Positions 54,089 to 64,000 of a stretch of 64,000 nt of DNA are shown one piece after another. The position numbers and the translations under genes were made by a program. The stretch lies in NCBI GenBank assembly GCA_024235135.1, contig JACKMZ010000001.1, positions 398,501 through 462,500 of the forward strand, given 5' to 3'. This DNA is from Gammaproteobacteria bacterium (GTDB lineage: Bacteria > Pseudomonadota > Gammaproteobacteria > Competibacterales > Competibacteraceae). The notes beneath the pieces are model-generated. The model saw nothing but the letters and a program-made list of their open reading frames with translations. It did no database searches and was not told the origin of the DNA. Numbering within the stretch: position 1 is the stretch's first letter; each line of letters opens with the position of its first letter.

Positions 54089-56925
54089 CAGGCAAAACGG
54101 CGGGATTCGCCTGGGCCCATCACGTTTTCCACACAGCGTCCGCAGAGTTCGGGATGGTCGGCGTGTTGCCCAACATCTTCCCGATGATGCCAGCAGCGCA
54201 CGCATTTGCCATGGGATGAGGGACTGACGACGACAGCCAGATCGTGATCATTCACCCGTAGGGCCGGAGCGGAGTCCGGTTTGGCGCTCCAGGGATGGAG
54301 ACGGGCATAGGAGGTGATCAGTACGAAGCGCAGTTCGTCTTCCAGGCGTCGCAGATCGGCGAAGAGTCCGTCGCCGCAATACAGATCGATTTCGGCATCC
54401 AGGCCCGAACCGATGCCGCCCGCCACGCGTAGTTTCTCCAGTTCCTTGCCAACCGCTTCGCGGACGGCGATGACCCGTTCCCAATAGACCGCATTGAGTA
54501 TGTCGTCCACCGGAAGGGTAAACAGGCCCGTGTACCAGGTCTCTAGGAAAATGGAGGGTTGCCGTGTGCCGGGCATGTGCCGCCAGATTTCTTCAGCGGT
54601 GAAGCTCAGAATGGGGGCCAGCCAACGCACCATCGCTTCCAGGATGTGGTACATGGCGGTTTGCGCCGAACGGCGTGGAATGCTGTCGCGGCCCGTGGTG
54701 TATTGGCGATCCTTGATGACGTCCAGGTAAAAACTGCCCATATCCAAGGAGCAGAAGTTATGCACCTTCTGATAGATGACATGGAATTGATAGTGCTCGT
54801 AAGCTTCCTGTACTTGCTGCTGCAGACGTAGGGCCCGGTCCACGGCCCAGCGATCCAACGCCAGCATCTGTTCCGATGGGAGTGCGTGGATGGCGGGATC
54901 GAAACCATTGAGATTGGCCAGCAGAAAGCGGGCGGTATTGCGCATACGCCGGTAGGAATCCGCGATGTGCTTGAGAATCACATCGGATACCGCCATTTCA
55001 CCCCGATAGTCGGTGGCGGCGACCCACAGCCGAAGTATATCGGCGCCCAGGGAATTTACTACGGATTGCGGAGCCACCACATTGCCCAGCGATTTGGACA
55101 TTTTCCGCCCTTCGGCATCCACGGTGAACCCATGGGTGAGCAGGCCCTTGTAAGGCGCGACTCCACGCATCGCCACCGAGGTCAGCAGAGACGATTGAAA
55201 CCAGCCGCGATGCTGATCGGAGCCTTCCAGATAAAGCTCCGCGGGAAACTTGAGTTCCGCACGGTTGTTCAGAACGGAAAAATGCGTGGTGCCTGAATCG
55301 AACCAAACATCCAGGGTATCGTTGGCCTTGTCGTAATCCTCGGCATCCTGGCCCAGCAATTCAGCGGGGTCCAGATTGAACCAGGCGTCGATGCCCCCTT
55401 GTTCGATGCGCTGGGCGACTTGCTCGATGAGTTGCGGCGTGTCGGGATGTAACTCACCACTCTGCTTGTGCATGAACAACGGAATCGGAACGCCCCAATA
55501 GCGTTGTCGTGAGATACACCAATCCGGGCGGTTTTCCACCATGCCTTGAATACGCGCCTGCCCCCAGTCTGGAGTGAAGTGGACTTTGTGGATTTCCGCC
55601 AGGGCTTTTTCCCGCAAACCGTTATGCTCCATGCCGATGAACCATTGCGGGGTGGCGCGGAAGATGATCGGAGTCTTGTGCCTCCAGCAATGCGGATAGC
55701 TGTGGTTGACGCGCTCTACGTGAATGAGTCGGCCGTGCCCTCTGAGGGTTTCGATGACATGGTTGTTGGCGTCGTTGACGTGCTGTCCGGCGAACAGTTC
55801 CGTGCCGGGTAAAAAGCGGCCATCGGGTCCCACCGGGTTATCGTCCACGGCCAGCCCGTAACGACAGCCGACCACATAGTCTTCCTGCCCATGCGCGGGT
55901 GCGGTGTGTACGGCGCCCGTACCGTCTTCCAAATTGACATGATCGCCCAAGATCAAAGGCACCTGACGCTGATAAAAAGGATGTTGGAGGGAGATGCCTT
56001 CCAGCGCCTCGCCCTTACCGTAAGCGATAACCTGGTAGTGCTCCACATCCCAGCGAATCATGCAATCCTTCAATAAGGCATCCGCCAATACCAGGCGCTC
56101 CTGGCCGAGCTCGGTCTGTGCTTGGACCACGACATAATCGAAGGCGGGATGCACGGTGACCGCGCGGTTGGCGGGTAACGTCCAGGGTGTAGTGGTCCAG
56201 ATCACGACGGAGAGAGGGCCGTGCCCCGCATGCCCTTCGACATGACTGAAACGGGCCAACAGTGCTTCTTCTTCCACCACCGGGAAACGCACATCGATGG
56301 CCAGCGAGGGTTTGTCCTTGTATTCCACCTCGGCTTCGGCCAACGCGGAACCGCAATCAATGCACCAGTAGACTGGTTTGGAGCCCCGATATACATGGCC
56401 ATTGGCGATGATGCGGGCCAGTGCCCGAACGATATTGGCCTCGGTGTGGGAATTCATGGTGAGATAGGGATTCGCCCAATCTCCCATGACCCCCAGGCGG
56501 ATAAAGTCCTCGCGCTGCTTGGCAATCTGTTGCTTGGCGAATTCGCGGCAAGCTTGACGAAAGGTGTTGGCGTCCACCTTGACGCCGACTTTGCCGAGTT
56601 TTTTTTCCACCATCTGTTCGATGGGCAGACCGTGACAGTCCCAGCCCGGTACGTAAGGTGCATCGAAGCCGCTCATGGAGTGCGATTTGACGATGATGTC
56701 CTTGAGTACCTTGTTCACGGCGTGGCCGATATGAATCTCCCCGTTCGCGTAGGGCGGTCCGTCATGGAGAATGAATTTGGGCTTGCCCGCGAACACTTGG
56801 CGTTGCCGGTCGTATAAGGCTAGCTCTTGCCAGTAGCGCAGCATCTCAGGTTCGCGCTGCGCCAGGTTGGCCTTCATAGGAAAGCGAGTTTGGGGAAGAT
56901 TCAGGGTATCTTTATAATCAGCCAC
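54088..56925 (-). CDS. ileS: Isoleucyl-tRNA synthetase
   Basis: A class Ia synthetase that charges tRNA-Ile. The 945-residue protein has [12 protein letters not shown] (HIGH at 65-68), [10 protein letters not shown], an editing CP1 domain and KMSKS at 608-612. A C-terminal zinc-binding motif has four Cys (CVRCWHH ... CGRC). The start is GTG 56925, with GAGGT upstream; it aligns with the E. coli N-terminus ([12 protein letters not shown]). An apparent longer frame up to 57180 reads into ribF and is not real. Confidence 0.97.
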   Translation of the reverse strand: MADYKDTLNLPQTRFPMKANLAQREPEMLRYWQELALYDRQRQVFAGKPKFILHDGPPYANGEIHIGHAVNKVLKDIIVKSHSMSGFDAPYVPGWDCHGLPIEQMVEKKLGKVGVKVDANTFRQACREFAKQQIAKQREDFIRLGVMGDWANPYLTMNSHTEANIVRALARIIANGHVYRGSKPVYWCIDCGSALAEAEVEYKDKPSLAIDVRFPVVEEEALLARFSHVEGHAGHGPLSVVIWTTTPWTLPANRAVTVHPAFDYVVVQAQTELGQERLVLADALLKDCMIRWDVEHYQVIAYGKGEALEGISLQHPFYQRQVPLILGDHVNLEDGTGAVHTAPAHGQEDYVVGCRYGLAVDDNPVGPDGRFLPGTELFAGQHVNDANNHVIETLRGHGRLIHVERVNHSYPHCWRHKTPIIFRATPQWFIGMEHNGLREKALAEIHKVHFTPDWGQARIQGMVENRPDWCISRQRYWGVPIPLFMHKQSGELHPDTPQLIEQVAQRIEQGGIDAWFNLDPAELLGQDAEDYDKANDTLDVWFDSGTTHFSVLNNRAELKFPAELYLEGSDQHRGWFQSSLLTSVAMRGVAPYKGLLTHGFTVDAEGRKMSKSLGNVVAPQSVVNSLGADILRLWVAATDYRGEMAVSDVILKHIADSYRRMRNTARFLLANLNGFDPAIHALPSEQMLALDRWAVDRALRLQQQVQEAYEHYQFHVIYQKVHNFCSLDMGSFYLDVIKDRQYTTGRDSIPRRSAQTAMYHILEAMVRWLAPILSFTAEEIWRHMPGTRQPSIFLETWYTGLFTLPVDDILNAVYWERVIAVREAVGKELEKLRVAGGIGSGLDAEIDLYCGDGLFADLRRLEDELRFVLITSYARLHPWSAKPDSAPALRVNDHDLAVVVSPSSHGKCVRCWHHREDVGQHADHPELCGRCVENVMGPGESRRFA

Positions 56926-56968
56926 GATTGACCTCGAATGATTCGGTCCGTGAAATGGATGGAAAATT

Positions 56969-57925
56969 TCAGATGGGATGCGGCAACACGTCACCGGCTT
57001 GCGCGGCGAAATGCGCTCGGGCTTGACGGGCGTCCTGGTCGATTTGTTCACGCAACGCTTCCAGCGATTCGAAACGCCATTCCGGGCGCAGGTGCGCCAG
57101 AAAATCCACCTGAACGTAGCGCCCGTAGATGTCCTGCTGGAAGTCGAACAGATGGACTTCGAGTTGATCGCGGGTGCCATTCACCGTCGGACGCCGACCG
57201 ACGTTCGCCACTCCGGGCAAGGGGTGTGGCCCGATGCCGTGCAGTTCTACGACATAGACACCGGATAAGGGGGTCATTTCCCGGTGCAGATGAATGTTGG
57301 CGGTGGGGTAGCCTAAGAGCCGGCCTCGTTGGTCGCCATGGACGATGCGCCCGCAAATCGCATAAGGTCGCCCAAGCAGGCAATGTACGTGGTTCAGGTC
57401 CCCTTGGCCCAAGGCCTGGCGGATACGGGTGCTGCTGACACGGCTGCCTTCCCACAGAAGACTGTGGGTATTGGCCACCTGAAAGCCGTGCTTATCACCG
57501 GCCTGACACAATAAACTGAAATCCCCTCGGCGGCCGTGACCGAAGCGAAAATCGTCACCCACGACCAGAAAGCGTACACCCAATTGGGCGACCAGCAGAT
57601 CGTCGACAAAGCGGCGCGCATCCAGATTCGCCAGACGTTGGTCGAACTTTAAACACAGGACCCGGTCGATGCCGGACTCTTTCAAGGCCAGCAGTTTCTC
57701 GCGTAGTCGCATCAGCCGTGGCGGCGAGGCATGGCGGGCAAAATACTCCTGGGGTTGTGGCTCGAAGGTGATCACCAACGTCGGCACTTGGAAAACAGCC
57801 GCCTTCTCAGCCAGTTGGCGCAAAATACTTTGATGGCCGAGGTGTACTCCGTCGAAATTGCCGATCGTCGCCACGCAGCCATGGTGACGGGGCCGGAGAT
57901 TATGCAGACCGCGTATGAATTCCAT
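56969..57925 (-). CDS. ribF: Bifunctional riboflavin kinase/FAD synthetase RibF
   Basis: Makes FMN and FAD from riboflavin. The 318-residue protein has the nucleotidyltransferase motif [10 protein letters not shown] in the N-terminal domain, SSTRIRQAL at its end and the flavokinase motif GYPTANIHL in the C-terminal domain. It lies between murJ and ileS in the conserved murJ-ribF-ileS-lspA-ispH order. Confidence 0.97.
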   Translation of the reverse strand: MEFIRGLHNLRPRHHGCVATIGNFDGVHLGHQSILRQLAEKAAVFQVPTLVITFEPQPQEYFARHASPPRLMRLREKLLALKESGIDRVLCLKFDQRLANLDARRFVDDLLVAQLGVRFLVVGDDFRFGHGRRGDFSLLCQAGDKHGFQVANTHSLLWEGSRVSSTRIRQALGQGDLNHVHCLLGRPYAICGRIVHGDQRGRLLGYPTANIHLHREMTPLSGVYVVELHGIGPHPLPGVANVGRRPTVNGTRDQLEVHLFDFQQDIYGRYVQVDFLAHLRPEWRFESLEALREQIDQDARQARAHFAAQAGDVLPHPI

Positions 57926-58002
57926 GCCAGAAAGGTTTAGGTTTGCCTATGCCGAATTAGCGAGGATTATAAAGACCCTGGCGGGATTATACACACGGCA
58001 TG

Positions 58003-59544
58003 TCAAACCTTGACCTTGAGATGGTGGGGTCGGATACCGACAAGCAAAACACCGGCGAGATATGTCAAGAAACCGCCACCGACCAATAGGGCCAGATGCA
58101 TCGCGCGCTGATGGGCGGTAGCGGCAACCCAATCTGACGGTGCGCCACTGCCGTACCAGAGGATTAGTCCCATGAACAGGTTTGCTGCGCCTACTTGCCA
58201 TAGAAACCGAGCCCAACCGGCTGGCGGACGATAAACCCCACGCTGACGTAAGAGATGAAACAACCAGAAGGCGTTGAGGTAGGACGAAAGACTCGCCCCC
58301 AAAGCTAGACCGGCGTGGGCCAGAGGAATGACCAATATCAGATTAAGTATCATGCTGGCTAGCATGGAGACGACGCCGATCCGTACCGGGGTCCGGGTAT
58401 CCTGGCGGGCGTAGAAACCGGGCGCGAGCACCTTGACCAGCATGAATGCCAACAACCCCAAGGCGTAAGCCATCAGGCTGCGGCTGGCCATGAGCACATC
58501 GTGCGCGCCGAACTCCCCATATTGAAACAAGGTGGCCAACAGGGGGCCTGCCAGAATAACTAAAGCGATCGTCGCCGGTAGGCCGATCAGTAAGGTCATG
58601 CGCAGGGCCCAATCCAGCATGTGGGAGAATTCGTCGGCGGAAGCGGCGGCGTGTTTCCTCGATAGGTTGGGTAAGATCACCGTGCCTAGCGCCACTCCGA
58701 ATATGCCCAGGGGAAACTCCACCAGACGGTCGGAATAATATAACCAACTGACGCTGCCGCTAACCAAGAACGAAGCTAGCAGGGTACTGAACAATAAATT
58801 GACCTGCGCGACGGAGGAACCAAACAGTGTCGGCAACATCAACTTGAGGATCTTCTGAACGCCTGGGGATCGCCAAGCCCAGCGGGGGCGAGGTAGGAGG
58901 CGAAGTTGCTCAAGATAAGGTAATTGGAAAAGCAATTGCAGCAAGCCGGCAAAGAATACGCCCCAGGCCAGCGCTACGACGGGTTGACCCACGGAGGGAG
59001 CGACCCCGATCGCGGCGATGATCAGGACGATGTTGAGAATTGCCGGGGTCAGCGCCGGGATAGCGAAACGCCCGCAGCTGTTCAGAATGCCGCCAGCCAT
59101 TGCCGTCAAGGAAATGAAAAGAAGGTAGGGGAAGGTGATCCGCAGCATTGCCACGGTTAGCGTGTATTTGTCCTGATCATCGCTGAAGCCAGGGGCGAAA
59201 GTCCACACCAACAGCGGTGCCGCCAGAATGCCCAGGGCCGTTACCGCCATCAGTATCGCGCTCAAGGTGCCGGCTACGGCATCTGTGAGTTGCTGCAGTT
59301 CCTGATGGGAACGTTGGGTTCTGTACTGCGAGAATACTGGTACGAACGCTAGGGAAAAAGCTCCTTCCGCAAACAAACGCCGCATCAAGTTAGGGATGCG
59401 AAAGGCCACAAAGAAAGCATCGGTGGCCGTGCCTGCACCGAAAAACTGGGCAAACACCATGTCCCGGACAAACCCAAGAATGCGGGAAACGAAAGTCATG
59501 GCGCTCACCACGCCGGTGGACTTGAGTAACGTCCGATTGCGCAT
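58003..59544 (-). CDS. murJ: Lipid II flippase MurJ
   Basis: A 513-residue MOP-superfamily polytopic membrane protein with about 14 hydrophobic segments that flips lipid II for peptidoglycan synthesis. The N-terminus has TLLKSTGVVSAMTFVSRILG and RDMVFAQFFGAG, then RRLFAEGAFSLAFVPVF, all MurJ hallmarks. ATG 59544 gives the usual length (E. coli 511); a TTG four codons upstream is in frame. It is divergent from rpsT with 121 nt between, the usual gene arrangement. Confidence 0.95.
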   Translation of the reverse strand: MRNRTLLKSTGVVSAMTFVSRILGFVRDMVFAQFFGAGTATDAFFVAFRIPNLMRRLFAEGAFSLAFVPVFSQYRTQRSHQELQQLTDAVAGTLSAILMAVTALGILAAPLLVWTFAPGFSDDQDKYTLTVAMLRITFPYLLFISLTAMAGGILNSCGRFAIPALTPAILNIVLIIAAIGVAPSVGQPVVALAWGVFFAGLLQLLFQLPYLEQLRLLPRPRWAWRSPGVQKILKLMLPTLFGSSVAQVNLLFSTLLASFLVSGSVSWLYYSDRLVEFPLGIFGVALGTVILPNLSRKHAAASADEFSHMLDWALRMTLLIGLPATIALVILAGPLLATLFQYGEFGAHDVLMASRSLMAYALGLLAFMLVKVLAPGFYARQDTRTPVRIGVVSMLASMILNLILVIPLAHAGLALGASLSSYLNAFWLFHLLRQRGVYRPPAGWARFLWQVGAANLFMGLILWYGSGAPSDWVAATAHQRAMHLALLVGGGFLTYLAGVLLVGIRPHHLKVKV

Positions 59545-59575
59545 AAGGCTTTGCAATTCAAATAAAATTAATGGC

Positions 59576-59604
59576 TTGACATCTGACGGGCGGCTGACAA
59601 TACT
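59576..59604 (+). promoter_or_regulatory. Sigma70-type promoter of rpsT
   Basis: A perfect -35 TTGACA (59576-59581), a 17-nt spacer and a -10 AATACT (59599-59604, 4 of 6 matches) lie upstream of rpsT. Transcription would start near 59611, leaving a leader of about 55 nt. Confidence 0.7.
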
Positions 59605-59665
59605 AGCGGACCTGTTTTCATAATCAACTGCTTGTTTCGATCGACATATTTAGGAGAACAACCTC

Positions 59666-59935
59666 TTGGCTAATACTGCTCAAGCCAAAAAACGGGTCCG
59701 CCAAGCGGAGAAAGCGCGTCTGCATAATAGCAGCCTGCGTTCCCGGCTACGCACTTATATCAAACGAGTTTTAAAGGCGATAACCACGGGTGATAAAAAC
59801 GAGGCGGAAACCGCCTATCGGGAAGCGGTTTCCATCATTGACCGTACCGCCGATAAGGGTTTGATTCATGCCAACAAGGCTGCTCGCCACAAGAGCCGTT
59901 TGAATCAACGCATCCGCACCATGCAGCAAGCCTGA
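59666..59935 (+). CDS. rpsT: 30S ribosomal protein S20
   Basis: An 89-residue very basic helical protein (ANTAQAKKRVRQAEKARLHN; ends RIRTMQQA) of the S20 family. The start is TTG 59666, with AGGAG 9 nt upstream. A UUG start is also used in E. coli rpsT, where it takes part in translational autoregulation by S20. It stands alone, divergent from murJ and convergent with proB. Confidence 0.97.
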   Translation: MANTAQAKKRVRQAEKARLHNSSLRSRLRTYIKRVLKAITTGDKNEAETAYREAVSIIDRTADKGLIHANKAARHKSRLNQRIRTMQQA

Positions 59936-59942
59936 AGAACAA

Positions 59943-59973
59943 GCTGTGGCGAGGGGCTAACCAGCGCCGCAGC
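59943..59973. terminator. Possible hairpin between rpsT and proB
   Basis: A 9-bp stem (GCTGTGGCG with CGCCGCAGC, one G-U pair) and 13-nt loop lie 8 nt after the rpsT stop, followed on + by GTTTAAA. It may serve rpsT; the T run is poor. Confidence 0.35.
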
Positions 59974-59975
59974 GT

Positions 59976-62513
<2,538 letters not shown>

Positions 62514-62525
62514 TCGATAACTCCG

Positions 62526-62942
62526 TTATTTTTCGAGTAATACGCCGGAATTATCCGCGATGTCGATAGGATCGGCCGAGGATGTTGCGGCAGCATTTTC
62601 TGCATCACCGGACATAGATGCACCGACCCCTGGGCCGGCGATCCGGGTAACTTCTAATTCCGTATAGGATTGCCGATGTCCCATTTGCTTGCGGAAATGC
62701 TTGCGCCGTCTGAATTTGACGATCTCTACCTTGGGGAGCCGACCATGGGTTTTTACCACCGCTGTGACTAGGCCTCCCTCCACAAACGGGGCACCGAAGG
62801 TAATCTGATCACCAGCGGCGACCATCAGTACCTCTTTGAGGTCGATCAAGGCGCCTTCCTCGGCTTGAATCTTCTCCACTCGAATATGTTGACCTTCGGC
62901 AACTCGGTATTGTTTGCCTCCGGTTTTAATGACAGCGTACAT
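62526..62942 (-). CDS. rplU: 50S ribosomal protein L21 with C-terminal extension
   Basis: The first 102 residues are a normal L21 (MYAVIKTGGKQYRV, then KFRRRKHFRKQMGHRQ, ELEVTRI). About 35 further residues follow (from GPGVGASM), acidic and Ala/Ser/Asp-rich. The total is 138 residues, compared with 103 in E. coli. ATG 62942 has GGAG 8 nt upstream; a longer frame would run back into 5S DNA and is rejected. Confidence 0.96.
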   Translation of the reverse strand: MYAVIKTGGKQYRVAEGQHIRVEKIQAEEGALIDLKEVLMVAAGDQITFGAPFVEGGLVTAVVKTHGRLPKVEIVKFRRRKHFRKQMGHRQSYTELEVTRIAGPGVGASMSGDAENAAATSSADPIDIADNSGVLLEK

Positions 62943-63035
62943 CCTCGACTCTCCACAGAGGTTCACCCAAAGCGGACGAACCCACCGAATAAATCGGCGA
63001 GTCAGTGACTCGACAAACAAGATAAAAATAAGGGG

Positions 63036-63150
63036 CCTGGCGGTGACCGACTTTCGCGTGGAGGGACCCCACACTATCATAGGCGCTGAGTTGTTTCACG
63101 GACGAGTTCGGGATGGGATCGAGTGGTTCCAACTCGCTATAGCCGCCAGG
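63036..63150 (-). rRNA. rrf: 5S ribosomal RNA
   Basis: The reverse strand reads CCTGGCGGC at the 5' end and CCGCCAGG at the 3' end, which pair as helix I. Inside are the conserved CGATCCCATCCCGAACTCG and GTGAAAC loops and GATAGTGTGGGG. The length is about 115 nt; ends are estimated to within a few bases. It is 126 nt downstream of 23S. Confidence 0.95.
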
Positions 63151-63276
63151 CTGAAAGGGTTTAGGTGGCTTACGCGGGCGCGGGGGTAACCCGAGCGGTT
63201 GTTAGCGCAAGCCGACCTGAATTTGGGAAGGGTTTTCTTGTTCCTGGCCTGGGCCATCGAACTGCTTAGGTGTTAT

Positions 63277-64000
<724 letters not shown>

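Overview
The window is an ordinary chromosomal segment from a gammaproteobacterium of moderately high GC content. The evidence for the class is the block miaB-ybeZ-ybeY-ybeX-lnt, the full-length CCA-adding enzyme with an HD domain, YcgL, UvrD, the minor-pilin operon fimT-pilVWX-pilY1-pilE, and the reverse-strand series 23S-5S-rplU-rpmA-obgE-proB and murJ-ribF-ileS-lspA-ispH. Menaquinone genes, a class II DAHP synthase, two Hanks-type kinases and a haem-c sensor suggest an environmental, metabolically flexible lineage. A Competibacter-like or Chromatiales-like organism would fit, but that is a guess. I see no insertion sequence, prophage, CRISPR array or tRNA gene.

Layout. 399-6118 (+) holds tRNA modification, ribosome maturation and lipoprotein acylation. 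6184-7428 (+) is cca, followed tail to tail by a large two-domain glycosyltransferase (-), with a GNAT-like acyltransferase gene divergent from it. 11048-14388 holds a small DUF2892 membrane protein, an exported trypsin-like protease with an inserted coiled coil, the GTPase Der and YcgL. 14430-19857 (+) holds cysteine synthase and menF-menD-menC, the first steps from chorismate toward menaquinone. 19900-24819 (-) holds a PilU-type ATPase, a Spy/CpxP-like periplasmic protein behind a two-component-type binding site, and a DUF5691 plus SWIM-zinc-finger pair. 24953-31591 (+) holds an NrtR-like degenerate Nudix protein, a transmembrane Ser/Thr kinase, pyruvate kinase, a Fic-like protein lacking its catalytic His, and mtnB-mtnD-mtnC for methionine salvage. 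31754-36768 (+) holds a glycine-zipper lipoprotein, cardiolipin synthase, UvrD and an exported unknown protein. 37018-39271 (+) is a tight pair, a membrane haem-c sensor ending in HAMP followed by a cytoplasmic Ser/Thr kinase, and then an ABC solute-binding protein. 40778-43554 (+) holds class II DAHP synthase, a class I glutamine amidotransferase and a DUF938 methyltransferase. 43793-52516 (+) is the type IV pilus minor-pilin/adhesin operon. 52614-59544 (-) holds ispH, lspA, ileS, ribF and murJ. rpsT stands alone on + with a good promoter. 59976-62942 (-) holds proB, obgE, rpmA and rplU, directly downstream of a reverse-strand rRNA operon whose 5S gene and 3' part of 23S close the window.

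Most of the window is housekeeping. The parts worth a second look are the haem-sensor/kinase pair with its C-terminal kinase repeats, the Fic-like protein with Gln in place of the catalytic His, the PA14-like insertion in PilY1, the protease with a coiled coil between catalytic His and Asp, the SWIM/DUF5691 pair, and the OmpR-family-like operator upstream of the Spy-like gene. Start codons were adjusted by Shine-Dalgarno sequence, overlap with neighbours and expected family length. Family assignments come from motif recognition by eye, and no database search was run.
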